NCBI GenBank assembly: GCA_000473305.1
Contig: CP006772.1
Location: 1,240,001 to 1,304,000 of the forward strand
DNA: 64,000 nt
Direction: 5' to 3'
From: Bacteroidales bacterium CF
GTDB lineage: Bacteria > Bacteroidota > Bacteroidia > Bacteroidales > UBA932
Below the pieces are notes generated by a model. That model did no database searches. It saw only the letters and a program-made list of their open reading frames with translations, and was not told the DNA's origin. Made by a program: the position numbers and the translations under genes. This document shows, one piece after another, positions 27,797-37,009 of this stretch (positions are counted from its first letter, which is position 1; the number at the start of each line of letters is the position of its first letter).

Positions 27797-29590
27797 ATGA
27801 GAGAGAGGTTTCTTTTTGGTTACGACCCTTTTGTATTACCATTCACACTAGGGATGGTCTTTATTGTTCTCTATCTTTTGATCGGTTCAGTCCGGATTAT
27901 TTTAGCTCTTAACAAAGAGGAGCGATTATTGTTGCTCAGGTCTATGAATCCAAAACAACTGCTCATAACAGCCAAGGATGTATTTGTAGATTGCCTCTTG
28001 CATATTAAAGTATTCAAAAGGAATATCCTTCTGGGATATATGCACTTCAGCATCGCATTCGGATGGTTCATGATAATCCTTGTAGGGCATCTGGAGGTTA
28101 TCCTGTACACTCCTCAAAGGAATGGCGTGCTCTATTATCCGGTCTTCTTCCGTTATTTTGTAATGGAGACGCAACAGACTTTAAGGGGTGCCTTTTTCTT
28201 CTTCCTGATGGACCTCTTCCTGCTGATGATTCTTTCCGGAGTTGCACTTGCGATATTCAAGCGTTTCAGATCAATGGCCCTTGGCATGAGGAGAACTACC
28301 AAGCTTAAAATTGGCGACAGGTTTGTCCTCTACTCGCTCTGGGCAATTTTTCCTTTGAGACTTCTTGCAGAGAGTTTTACTGCAAATATCAGCGGGGGCA
28401 GTTTTCTTACAAAATCCATTAACCACTTGGTACACGGGTTCGTCACAAATCCGGACAATGCGTTGCCAATTTGGTGGAGTTATTCCATAGCTCTTGGTGT
28501 TTTTCTTTTTACTCTGCCTTTTTCAAGGTACATGCACATTCCGACTGAGATAATTCTTATATTTCTCCGTAATGCGGGTATAAAATCGACAAGTTACAGA
28601 AACGGCTATGCAGAGTCCGAGATCTACTCCTGCTCAAGGTGCGGTATCTGCATTGATGCCTGTCCGATGGGTGTTAACAGGGGTGATATAAAATTCTCTA
28701 CAGTATATACTATCCGATTGTTAAGACGAAGAGAGAATCCTCATGAGGGGGCTGAAAAGTGCCTTATGTGCAATAAATGTGTCGAAGTCTGCCCGGTAGG
28801 CATCAATTCCACCAGGTTAAAACTGCTATACAGACAAAGTGTTAATGATTCCGGACAACATGATTTCTCATATCTCTCACTATTGAGGGAGAGCGACTCT
28901 TCAGGAAAGGTTTTATATTATGCCGGTTGTATGACACATCTTACTCCCGGAATCTATCGTTCTCTCTTCAATATTCTCGATAAGGCAGGAGTAGAATACT
29001 CCTTCATGGACAAAGACGGCTCTGTTTGTTGCGGGAGACCGCTTATGCTTTCAGGAGATGTGAAAGGAGCCGGGGAACTGATTAAGAAAAACACAGAATT
29101 GATCAAAGCGTCAGGATGTAAGACATTATTACTCTCCTGCCCTATATGTTACAAGATTTTCCGGGATGAGTACAAATTGGAAGGTATAGAGGTGATTCAT
29201 CACTCGGTGTATATCAACAATCTCTTGAAAAGCGGAAAGATTAAGGTAAAAAGGGGGACCGGGAAATATGTATATCACGACCCTTGTGAACTTGGAAGAG
29301 GGGCAGGAATATATGAACAACCACGGGAATTGCTTTCAGAAACCGGTATATTAATGGATTCTCCGGAAGAGAGAGGTGAAAGTATCTGTTGTGGCGGAAG
29401 TCTTGGTAGTCTGACTATGTCCTGCGACAAACGAAGAAAAATTACCGAACACGCTTTAGATGTACTTAATACAAATAAACCGGATATTGTTGCAACAGCT
29501 TGCCCTCTGTGTATGAGGACATTCTCTCCGCTTAACAAAAAGTCTGAAACTGCAGACATAGCACAGATAATCTCAAGAAACTTAATATAA
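27797..29590 (+). CDS. Membrane HdrED-like fusion: cytochrome-b-like domain, two 4Fe-4S clusters and two CCG domains
   Basis: A 597-residue protein. The first about 265 residues hold five or six membrane segments with histidines in NarI/HdrE-like positions (for example YMHFSIAFGWF and LVGHLEVIL), suggesting haem b and menaquinone contact. Then come two 4Fe-4S motifs (CSRCGICIDACP and CLMCNKCVEVCP) and two CCG domains (YYAGCMTH, SVCCGRPL, SCPICYK, then YHDPCELGR, ICCGGSLG and ACPLCMRTF), as in HdrD/DsrK/HmeD. It would link the quinone pool to a cytoplasmic disulfide-type chemistry. It closes the operon; the next gene begins 26 bases on. Confidence 0.85.
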   Translation: MRERFLFGYDPFVLPFTLGMVFIVLYLLIGSVRIILALNKEERLLLLRSMNPKQLLITAKDVFVDCLLHIKVFKRNILLGYMHFSIAFGWFMIILVGHLEVILYTPQRNGVLYYPVFFRYFVMETQQTLRGAFFFFLMDLFLLMILSGVALAIFKRFRSMALGMRRTTKLKIGDRFVLYSLWAIFPLRLLAESFTANISGGSFLTKSINHLVHGFVTNPDNALPIWWSYSIALGVFLFTLPFSRYMHIPTEIILIFLRNAGIKSTSYRNGYAESEIYSCSRCGICIDACPMGVNRGDIKFSTVYTIRLLRRRENPHEGAEKCLMCNKCVEVCPVGINSTRLKLLYRQSVNDSGQHDFSYLSLLRESDSSGKVLYYAGCMTHLTPGIYRSLFNILDKAGVEYSFMDKDGSVCCGRPLMLSGDVKGAGELIKKNTELIKASGCKTLLLSCPICYKIFRDEYKLEGIEVIHHSVYINNLLKSGKIKVKRGTGKYVYHDPCELGRGAGIYEQPRELLSETGILMDSPEERGESICCGGSLGSLTMSCDKRRKITEHALDVLNTNKPDIVATACPLCMRTFSPLNKKSETADIAQIISRNLI

Positions 29591-29616
29591 TTACTATAAT
29601 TCAAATATTACAATTA

Positions 29617-30891
29617 ATGACTAGCTACAAACTTCAGAATATCTCTACCGGCAGGATATTCGATGATACAGGTTGGCTATTGGCTGATCCGGAGGCATCT
29701 GAACCATCATTGGTCAGAGCTGTATATCAAAACAAACAGTTTACACTTGACAACAATAAAGATGGTTTTTATAAGTTTTCAAATTGGCTGCCAATATGCA
29801 GGACTCTTGAAAACTCAGCCCCTACTGTAACTTACAAGAGTACTGAACTTGCAAAAGCTTTGGGTCTCTCCAATCTTTATATAAGTTTTAGCGGATATTG
29901 GCCGGAGAAAGGTGCAAAAATGACAACATGCTCATTCAAAGAGACAGAAGCTTACTCTGTTTGTGCAAGGTTTATACCTGAAAAAGACAGGATAATGGTT
30001 GTCGCTTCTGCCGGAAATACAGCAAGGGCTTTTGCCAGAGTGTGTTCGGAGAATTCAATCCCTCTGGTAGTGTGTATCCCTGAAGACAATATTGATGCCT
30101 TGTGGTTTGAAAAACCTCTTGCTAAGTGTGTTAAGATAGTATGCACACCAAAAAAGACCGACTATTTTGATGCAATAGATCTGGCAAATAAAATTTGTAA
30201 GTCACCACGTTTCTTTGAAGAGGGAGGTGCGAAAAATGTTGCCAGAAGAGATGGAATGGCCACTACCCTTTTATCTGCAGTATCTGTTATCGGAAAAATA
30301 CCTGATTACTATTTTCAGGCAATCGGCAGCGGAACCGGCACAATAGCAGTTTGGGAGGCAAACCTCAGATTATTAGAGGATGGTCGCTTTGGTAATCATA
30401 AAATGAGACTTATCCCTTCTCAGAACTATCCATTTACACCTATGTACGATGCGTGGAAGGCAGGAAGCAGAGCTCTTCTCCCTTTCAACGACGATGAGGC
30501 TCGCGATAAGGCCCTTCAGATTAAAGCCAAGGTGCTATCCAACAGAAGGCCTCCCTATTCTATTCCTGGAGGTCTGTTTGATGCATTGACCGATACTAAT
30601 GGTGACATTGAATATGCTAATAATCAGGAATCCGAGGAGGCTTGTGACCTTTTCAGAAAAACAGAGGGAATAGATATCTATCATGCTTCAGGCATAGCTA
30701 TTGCCGGTATGATTAAGAGTATAAACTCCGGAAAAGTGGACAAGGATAAGGTTATTATGCTTAATATCACAGGAGGCGGGGAAGAGAGATTCAAGTCAAC
30801 ACACAATGTTGCTTTGGGAAAGCCTGATCTTATAATTGACAACAGAACGGATGTAAAAGAAATTTATACAGCAGTTGAAAAGCTTTTCTAA
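29617..30891 (+). CDS. Cysteate synthase-like PLP enzyme (threonine synthase fold)
   Basis: A 424-residue PLP enzyme of fold type II. The region GYWPEKGAKMTTCSFKETEAY resembles the PLP-lysine segment of threonine synthases, and VVASAGNTARAFA and GSGTGTIAVWEAN match the phosphate-binding loops. Overall it fits the cysteate synthase family, which makes L-cysteate from O-phosphoserine and sulfite (known for coenzyme M synthesis in Methanosarcina). In Bacteroidota such enzymes are thought to feed sulfonolipid (capnine) synthesis. The adjacent SulP transporter gene fits sulfur-oxyanion supply. Ordinary threonine synthase is the main alternative. Confidence 0.72.
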   Translation: MTSYKLQNISTGRIFDDTGWLLADPEASEPSLVRAVYQNKQFTLDNNKDGFYKFSNWLPICRTLENSAPTVTYKSTELAKALGLSNLYISFSGYWPEKGAKMTTCSFKETEAYSVCARFIPEKDRIMVVASAGNTARAFARVCSENSIPLVVCIPEDNIDALWFEKPLAKCVKIVCTPKKTDYFDAIDLANKICKSPRFFEEGGAKNVARRDGMATTLLSAVSVIGKIPDYYFQAIGSGTGTIAVWEANLRLLEDGRFGNHKMRLIPSQNYPFTPMYDAWKAGSRALLPFNDDEARDKALQIKAKVLSNRRPPYSIPGGLFDALTDTNGDIEYANNQESEEACDLFRKTEGIDIYHASGIAIAGMIKSINSGKVDKDKVIMLNITGGGEERFKSTHNVALGKPDLIIDNRTDVKEIYTAVEKLF

Positions 30892-30892
30892 C

Positions 30893-32650
30893 ATGAACTA
30901 TATTCCAAGACCCATTTTTCGTCCTAAAATTTTTGAACTATTCCGGAAAGACGGATACAATAAAAAATTATTCACCTCAGACCTGATTGCAGGAATAATT
31001 GTAGGAATTGTTGCTCTTCCCCTGGCGATTGCATTTGGTATAGCATCAGGCGTGACGCCTCAACAGGGACTTATTACTGCCATAGTAGCAGGTTTGCTCA
31101 CCTCTTTGTTCGGTGGTTCACATTTTTTGATTGGGGGACCTACAGGGGCTTTTATAGTTGTCGTATATGGCATCGTCACAAAATTCGGGATGTCAGGACT
31201 TATAATTGCGACATGTCTGGCCGGAATTATTCTAGTGGTAATGGGTGTATTTAAGTTTGGCTCAATTATTAAATTCATTCCCTACCCGATCGTTGTCGGC
31301 TTTACCAGTGGTATTGCCCTGGTGATTTTTTCAACACAGATAAAAGACCTGCTTGGTTTGCAGATTGACAATCTTCCCGCAGAGTTTATCCCAAAGTGGG
31401 CCAGCTATTTCCAGCATCTTTCCACAATTAATTACTATGAAACTGCACTTGGTTTATCTTGCCTGCTGATTATCATCTTTTGGCCTAAGGTCACAAAAAA
31501 AGTTCCAGGGTCACTTATTGCTATAATACTTGGTACAGTTGGCACACTAATCATTTCAAACTTGTACGGAATAGAGTTTGCAACAATCGGCAGCAGATTC
31601 CCTGAACTTGCTCAAGGTGTGACAATGCCAAAACCTGAGGCACCTCACATTACTTTTGCAATGGTCAAGGAGCTCTCACAACCTGCTATTACAATTGCAA
31701 TTCTATGTGCAATTGAATCCCTCTTGGCAGCAATGGTTGCAGATGGTGTTACAGGCAAGAGGCATGATTCCAATACAGAATTGATCGGTCAGGGCATAAC
31801 AAATATAATCACTCCATTTTTTGGAGGTATTCCTGCAACGGGAGCAATTGCCAGAACAATGGCCAATATTAATAATGGAGGTAAGACTCCGCTAGCCGGA
31901 GTTATACATGCTATTGTCCTTTTGCTTGTATTTTTCTTCCTTATGCCTTATGCGGTATACATTCCTCTTTCATGTCTTGCTGCAATCCTGATAATTGTTG
32001 CATATAACATGAGTGAATGGAAGACATTCAGATATCTGCTGAAAGGTCACAGGGCAGACGTTGTGGTACTGCTGATAACATTCTTCCTTACTGTAGTGTT
32101 AGACCTTACGGTTGCAATAGAGTTCGGTGTTATTCTCGCGATTATTCTCTTTGTTAAAAGAGTTTCAGAGACATCTTCAATCAAGGTTATTGATAATGAT
32201 GTGATTGAGGGTACAGAACTGAGTGAGTTCCCTCAAGATGTGGAAAAATATAAAATTCCAAAATCTGTTGAAGTTTACGAAATTGATGGTCCGTTTTTCT
32301 TCGGCCTTGCCAGTAAGATTGATGAGCTGGACGTATCAACACATAAGAGGGTGAAGATCCGCATTATAAGGATGAGAAGGGTTCCGTTTATAGACTCAAC
32401 CGGATTGAATAACTTGAGGAACCTATATAAAAGATCTAAAAAGGAACATATTCAGATCATACTCTCAGGGGTGACTGAATCTGTCAGGAATAGTCTTGAT
32501 TCATCAGGTTTCTCAGAGGAGCTCGGGCAGGAATATATATTTCCTCATATCTCTCTGGCTGTTGAGAAAGCTAACGAACTGGCAGCTAAAATAGCTGAAA
32601 CCGAGAAAGAACAGGCTGAAAAGAGGCACCACAAAGCCAAAACAGAATAG
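30893..32650 (+). CDS. SulP family inorganic anion transporter with STAS domain
   Basis: A 585-residue permease with about 10-14 membrane segments from residue 20 to 420. The SulP signature lies near the N-terminus (GIVALPLAIAFGIASGVTP, then FGGSHFLIGGPTGAFIVVV). A cytoplasmic STAS domain (residues about 455-560, with RRVPFIDSTGLNNL) ends the protein. Substrates in the family include sulfate, bicarbonate and other anions, and the choice here is not determined. ATG 30893 is preferred; an in-frame TTG at 30875 would overlap the cysteate synthase-like gene by 17 bases. It is followed by two hairpins. Confidence 0.9.
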   Translation: MNYIPRPIFRPKIFELFRKDGYNKKLFTSDLIAGIIVGIVALPLAIAFGIASGVTPQQGLITAIVAGLLTSLFGGSHFLIGGPTGAFIVVVYGIVTKFGMSGLIIATCLAGIILVVMGVFKFGSIIKFIPYPIVVGFTSGIALVIFSTQIKDLLGLQIDNLPAEFIPKWASYFQHLSTINYYETALGLSCLLIIIFWPKVTKKVPGSLIAIILGTVGTLIISNLYGIEFATIGSRFPELAQGVTMPKPEAPHITFAMVKELSQPAITIAILCAIESLLAAMVADGVTGKRHDSNTELIGQGITNIITPFFGGIPATGAIARTMANINNGGKTPLAGVIHAIVLLLVFFFLMPYAVYIPLSCLAAILIIVAYNMSEWKTFRYLLKGHRADVVVLLITFFLTVVLDLTVAIEFGVILAIILFVKRVSETSSIKVIDNDVIEGTELSEFPQDVEKYKIPKSVEVYEIDGPFFFGLASKIDELDVSTHKRVKIRIIRMRRVPFIDSTGLNNLRNLYKRSKKEHIQIILSGVTESVRNSLDSSGFSEELGQEYIFPHISLAVEKANELAAKIAETEKEQAEKRHHKAKTE

Positions 32651-32676
32651 TTATTAAAATAAACACATATGTTACA

Positions 32677-32694
32677 ATGCTTATAAATAAGCAT
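32677..32694. repeat. Inverted repeat in the convergent SulP/thiolase gap
   Basis: ATGCTTATAAATAAGCAT is a perfect short palindrome, flanked directly by GTTACA (32671-32676) and GTTGCA (32695-32700). There is no run of T on either side, so it is not a convincing terminator. The 12-base core CTTATAAATAAG recurs in the palindrome at 44779-44802 beyond the other end of the lysine operon. Confidence 0.5.
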
Positions 32695-32710
32695 GTTGCA
32701 ATAATAAAAT

Positions 32711-32738
32711 AAAGGGCTGTCCGAAAAGGCAGCCCTTT
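32711..32738. terminator. Bidirectional hairpin terminator
   Basis: Stem AAAGGGCTG (32711-32719) pairs with CAGCCCTTT (32730-32738) around a 10-base loop. For the minus-strand thiolase transcript the stem runs into a T-rich tract (TTTATTTTATTAT). For the plus-strand SulP transcript the final TTT lies inside the stem. The sequence is typical of Bacteroidota intrinsic terminators between convergent genes. Confidence 0.8.
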
Positions 32739-32766
32739 ATATAAAATTCTTGTTAATGGGAGGGAA

Positions 32767-33972
32767 TTAGCACTTTTTCACAATGATTGCAGTACCCATT
32801 CCGCCTCCTATACAAAGAGATGCAAGACCCAAACTCTTTCCGGTAGCAATCAGCTCATGGATCAGAGTGACAATAATCCTGTTGCCTGAAGCCCCTATAG
32901 GGTGACCTAATGCAATAGCTCCTCCGTTAATGTTTGTTCTTTCGTCAATCCACTCTCTGGTGACTTTATGTTCGTCTATCAACTCTTTGATTACACCAAG
33001 GGATTGTGCAGCAAAGGCCTCATTTAACTCAATGAGCTCCATGTCTGACAATCTCATCCCGGCATTTTTCAATGCTTTTCTGATAGCAGGAACAGGACCC
33101 AGCCCCATTACCTTTGGATCAACGCCACCCTGGCCGACAGCAACAATTTCACACAATGGCTTCAGACCGTATTTTGCAACAGCTTCCTCACTCATCAACA
33201 TGACAAAAGATGCACCGTCATTGACTCCTGATGCGTTTCCTGCTGTAACTGTACCATCTTTCTTGAAAGCAGGTTTAAGGGCTGCCAATTTTTCAGGATT
33301 GCTGCCCCTGTTTGGAAACTCATCTGTATCAAATACAATAGTCTCTTTCTTGGTAACGATGCTTACAGGCACAATCTCTTTTGCAAAGGCGCCGGAGTCA
33401 ATTGCCTTGATAGCCTTCTGCTGAGATGAATAAGAAAAAGCATCTTGTTGCTCTCTGGTTATTCCATATTTCTCGGCAATATTTTCAGCAGTGATTCCCA
33501 TATGGTAATTGTTAAAGGCATCGGTCAGTCCGTCACAGACCATATGATCGACAGCTTTAAGGTCTCCCATTTTAACACCGCCTCTTAATGAACCGTTAAG
33601 TACAAAGCCGGCATTTGACATTGATTCAGTACCTCCCGCTATCACAACTTCAGCAAGTCCTGACAATATACCTGAATATCCGTTCATTACTGCTTTCATA
33701 CCGGAACCGCAAACCATATTGATCGAATAAGCGGGTACTTCGACAGGAATCCCTGCTTTTATAGATGCTTGCCTTGCAACACCTTGCATCTGTCCGGCAG
33801 AAAGAATGTTTCCCGCAATAACAGTGTCTACCACTGCCGGGTCTATACCGGTCTCTTTGATCAGCTCTTTGATTACAATTGCTCCCAGTTCTCCGGGATT
33901 AATTGGCGCCAGTGAGCCCATGAACTTACCTATGGCAGTTCTCCTGGCTGCAACAATAAATACTTTTTTCAT
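32767..33972 (-). CDS. atoB: Acetyl-CoA acetyltransferase (thiolase)
   Basis: A 401-residue thiolase. Family motifs are the acylation Cys in NMVCGSGMKAV (about residue 87), NEAFAAQ, the GHPIGASG loop with the catalytic His, and the C-terminal Cys in CIGGGMG. In this operon it cleaves acetoacetyl-CoA to two acetyl-CoA, the last step of lysine fermentation, one acetyl-CoA being needed again by Kce. It is the last gene of the 12-gene operon, begins 2 bases after the CoA-transferase B subunit and is followed by the terminator at 32711-32738. Confidence 0.94.
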   Translation of the reverse strand: MKKVFIVAARRTAIGKFMGSLAPINPGELGAIVIKELIKETGIDPAVVDTVIAGNILSAGQMQGVARQASIKAGIPVEVPAYSINMVCGSGMKAVMNGYSGILSGLAEVVIAGGTESMSNAGFVLNGSLRGGVKMGDLKAVDHMVCDGLTDAFNNYHMGITAENIAEKYGITREQQDAFSYSSQQKAIKAIDSGAFAKEIVPVSIVTKKETIVFDTDEFPNRGSNPEKLAALKPAFKKDGTVTAGNASGVNDGASFVMLMSEEAVAKYGLKPLCEIVAVGQGGVDPKVMGLGPVPAIRKALKNAGMRLSDMELIELNEAFAAQSLGVIKELIDEHKVTREWIDERTNINGGAIALGHPIGASGNRIIVTLIHELIATGKSLGLASLCIGGGMGTAIIVKKC

Positions 33973-33974
33973 AG

Positions 33975-34637
33975 TTACACTCTCATTTTTATTAAGTTGT
34001 CTGAAATAATCAATTTAGCTCCTGTTGCATTCTGTACCTCCTCTACCGAGAATTCAGGATGTATTTCAGTGAGCATAATCTTGCCTTCAGGTAAGATTGT
34101 CATAACTCCCATTTCTGTGATAATCATACTCACTTTACCGGCAGCGGTAAGAGGTAAGGAGCAATTTTCCAGAATCTTATGATTTCCTTTTGCAGTGTGT
34201 TCCATTGCAAGTATAACCTTTTTTGCACCAGTGATAAGGTCCATGGCTCCACCCATCCCGGGTGTTTTTTTACCAGGTATCATCCAGTTGGCAAGATTTC
34301 CCTTCTCGTCAACTTCAAGTGCTCCAAGTATTGTGACATCAACATGGCCTCCTCTTATAATCGAAAATGAGATAGAGGAGTCGAAGCAAGATGCGTCTTT
34401 GGTGTAGGTTATATAACCGCCACCCGCATTTGTATAATCTTCGTTCTCTTCTCCGGGGGCAGGTTCAGGTCCCATACCCAGAAGACCATTCTCTGACTGC
34501 AGAGTTACGCGAACACCCGCAGGCAAATAGTTAGGAATAAGGGTGGGAAGTCCTATACCAAGATTGACCACATCACCATCCTTCAGTTCGAGAGCTGCCC
34601 TTTTGGCAATCACCTCTCTGATTTGATTCTTATCCAT
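33975..34637 (-). CDS. atoA: Butyryl-CoA:acetoacetate CoA-transferase, subunit B
   Basis: A 220-residue beta subunit of a class I CoA-transferase. The catalytic Glu that forms the CoA thioester is in LQSENGLLGMGP (about residue 49), and GGHVDVTILGALEVDEKGNLANW is a family hallmark. Together with subunit A (43972-44619) it moves CoA from butyryl-CoA to acetoacetate, releasing butyrate. The two subunit genes sit at opposite ends of the operon, almost 10 kb apart, which is unusual because they are normally adjacent. Confidence 0.93.
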   Translation of the reverse strand: MDKNQIREVIAKRAALELKDGDVVNLGIGLPTLIPNYLPAGVRVTLQSENGLLGMGPEPAPGEENEDYTNAGGGYITYTKDASCFDSSISFSIIRGGHVDVTILGALEVDEKGNLANWMIPGKKTPGMGGAMDLITGAKKVILAMEHTAKGNHKILENCSLPLTAAGKVSMIITEMGVMTILPEGKIMLTEIHPEFSVEEVQNATGAKLIISDNLIKMRV

Positions 34638-34658
34638 ATTGTCTGTTTTATTGTTTAT

Positions 34659-35447
34659 TTACAATTTGTTTCTTCTTACATACTCCTGTGCAATGTATGA
34701 TGCCACATCATCTGCATATGTGTTCATGCCGAATCCGGCATCATAACCCAGCTCCTGCGCAAGTTCATGAGAGATTCTCGGCCCGCCGCAAGCAAGGATT
34801 ACTTTTTTTCTAAGGCCTTCTGCCTCTAAAAGTTCTACCAGTTCTACCAGATTCTTGATGTGAACATCTTTCTGAGTAACAGTCTGTGATACAAGTAGTG
34901 CATCAGCCTTTAGCTCAATGGCCCTGGCAATAAACTCCTCGTTTGGCACCTGAGAACCCAGATTGTATGCATCCACCATCTCATATCTCTCAAGTCCGTA
35001 GTGACCGGCATATCCCTTCATATTCATGATGGCATCAATACCCACTGTATGAGCATCGGTTCCTGTGCTGGCCCCGATGATTACCAAAGGACGGCCGATA
35101 TGATCCTTTATGTACTGATCTGTCTCGTGCATATCCATCACATCGGACTCAACCTTAGGCACATATATTGTTGAATAATCTACAGTATGAGTTGTTGAAC
35201 CGTAACAATTAAAGAATGTAAAACCAGGTGTCAGCTCTTTGTAGAATACTACCTGAGGATTCTCAAACCCCATCTGTTTCAATAGTTGTTTTGCAGCCTC
35301 GATGGCTTCTGCGCCGGTTGGAACAGGCAGTGTGAAACTCAGCTGTACCTTGCCGTCATTCATGGTGTCCCCGTATGGTTTTACTTTAGATAGATCCAGC
35401 GTTTTGTCAAAATCCTTTGACTGCATGGAATATAAACCTCCGCTCAT
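34659..35447 (-). CDS. kamE: Lysine 5,6-aminomutase beta subunit KamE
   Basis: A 262-residue small subunit that binds adenosylcobalamin and carries the PLP-anchoring lysine. The cobalamin motif DxHxxG is DAHTVG (Asp131, His133, Gly136). Lys144 (in MNMKG) falls exactly at the position of the PLP lysine known for the clostridial enzyme. A Rossmann-like B12 domain fills the C-terminal half (ADALLVSQTVTQKD, VILACGGPRISHELAQELG). It migrates the terminal amino group of beta-lysine to give 3,5-diaminohexanoate. The start overlaps the kamD stop by 1 base. Confidence 0.95.
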   Translation of the reverse strand: MSGGLYSMQSKDFDKTLDLSKVKPYGDTMNDGKVQLSFTLPVPTGAEAIEAAKQLLKQMGFENPQVVFYKELTPGFTFFNCYGSTTHTVDYSTIYVPKVESDVMDMHETDQYIKDHIGRPLVIIGASTGTDAHTVGIDAIMNMKGYAGHYGLERYEMVDAYNLGSQVPNEEFIARAIELKADALLVSQTVTQKDVHIKNLVELVELLEAEGLRKKVILACGGPRISHELAQELGYDAGFGMNTYADDVASYIAQEYVRRNKL

Positions 35448-37003
35448 TACTTGTCTCCTCCTTTCATTAAATCAATAAATGGGTTGATATAGTTTGTCCC
35501 TTTTTCTACTACTCCTTCAAGACCTTTACCTCCATTTCTGGGTCTCTTTACATCTGCAAAAATTCCCTTTTCAAGGGCAGAGAAGAGTCCCTCCTTCTCA
35601 ATTCTCTCCAATAGAGATATGGCTCCCTCCAAAACCTCTTTTGCTCTGGTTTTGATTATTCCACCATCTTTATATTCAATCTCTTCACCTATGTTCTTCA
35701 TATTGCCGAATATGTACTTGGCATTTTCAATGGACAGATATCTGTCTGACATAAATGGAGTATGAATTGCCTCTGTCGGCATTCCAAGCAGTTGTATACC
35801 CTGATTTGTCCAGATACCAATCATATTGAAGAGTGCATCCTGTATGTGACCTCTGAATATATTCCCTGTCATGAATTTTGTCGGTGGCATATATTTAAGA
35901 GGAGCTTTAGGGAAAATCTCTCTTGTCATCTGAGCTTGGGCCAACTCGTAGAGGAATCCGTTTTCCAATTCCGGATTCATTTCAAATGCATGGCCGAGCC
36001 CCATCTGCTCTTCCGGTAATCCTGCAAGAAGAGCAAGTTGTTCGTTTATTAAATCCGATGCAAGGACAGTGTGAGCCTCCTCGTATGCATCAGCTGTAGT
36101 TAGATAGTTATCCTCACCGGTATTGATTATTACACCAGCAAAACCATTAATAACTCTCGAGAAATACTGGTCAACAAGAGTCCTTTGCATATTGATGTCT
36201 CTGAATAGTATGCCGTAAAGTGCATCATTCAACATAACGTCAAGTCCTTCAAAGGCTCCCATAACTGCAATTTCCGGCATACACAAGCCTGAGCAGTAGT
36301 TGCACAGCCTTATGTAGCGGCCGATCTCTTCACCGACCTTATCAAGAGCGGATCTCATAATCCTGAAGTTTTCCTGTGTTGCAAATGTTCCCCCGAATCC
36401 TTCAGTTGTTGCACCATATGGCACATAGTCGAGCAGAGACTGACCTGTAGTCCTTATCACAGCAATCACATCTGCTCCCTGACGCGCAGCAGCCTCGGCC
36501 TGTATAACATCTTCATAAATATTACCTGTGGCAACAATTACATATAAATAGGGTTTTGGCCCCTCTCCCAGTGTCTTGATGTATCCCTCCCTTCTTTCCC
36601 TGTTTGACTTTATCTTAGTGATGCTGGCATCAATAACCGATTTTATTGCTTTCATCCGCTCACTTTCAGAGGCAACAGGCAGTTTGGTAATGTCCAATGT
36701 GCCAAGGGCAACTCTTTCAGCTATCTCCTGAGGATTTAGTGATGTATTGACCATTGCATTTGAGATATAGAAAAGTGCTCCATGAGAGAGAACACCCTTG
36801 CTCTTCAAATCGTCGGTAATTACATTGGGAAGAGGAATCTGGTTAATATCTGTTCCATCAATTCCCATCAGACGGCACAATGTTCTCTCAACAGCAATCG
36901 TAGTATAATTGCCGACAAATTGCTGTACCTCGTCGGCTATACCTTTTGAAATCTTTCTGGCATATTCTACTCTTGTAAAATCCAGTCCTAGTTTACTGTG
37001 CAT
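35447..37003 (-). CDS. kamD: Lysine 5,6-aminomutase alpha subunit KamD
   Basis: A 518-residue large subunit forming the TIM barrel that binds the substrate and PLP phosphate. The length matches the clostridial KamD family. Characteristic segments include QIPLPNVITDDLKSKG, VIRTTGQSLLDYVPYGAT, RLCNYCSGLCMPEIAVM and KYMPPTKFMTGNIFRGH. It works with KamE as an adenosylcobalamin/PLP radical enzyme in the second step of lysine fermentation. It is 6 bases after the MutS-like gene and overlaps kamE by 1 base. No cobalamin riboswitch was recognised nearby. Confidence 0.95.
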   Translation of the reverse strand: MHSKLGLDFTRVEYARKISKGIADEVQQFVGNYTTIAVERTLCRLMGIDGTDINQIPLPNVITDDLKSKGVLSHGALFYISNAMVNTSLNPQEIAERVALGTLDITKLPVASESERMKAIKSVIDASITKIKSNRERREGYIKTLGEGPKPYLYVIVATGNIYEDVIQAEAAARQGADVIAVIRTTGQSLLDYVPYGATTEGFGGTFATQENFRIMRSALDKVGEEIGRYIRLCNYCSGLCMPEIAVMGAFEGLDVMLNDALYGILFRDINMQRTLVDQYFSRVINGFAGVIINTGEDNYLTTADAYEEAHTVLASDLINEQLALLAGLPEEQMGLGHAFEMNPELENGFLYELAQAQMTREIFPKAPLKYMPPTKFMTGNIFRGHIQDALFNMIGIWTNQGIQLLGMPTEAIHTPFMSDRYLSIENAKYIFGNMKNIGEEIEYKDGGIIKTRAKEVLEGAISLLERIEKEGLFSALEKGIFADVKRPRNGGKGLEGVVEKGTNYINPFIDLMKGGDK

Positions 37004-37009
37004 ATTATT

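Noticed and set aside
24746-29590. Methanogen heterodisulfide reductase proper
   Set aside because: The rest of the window is bacterial, the HdrA-like subunit is minimal, and no methanogenesis genes are present; only homology is claimed.
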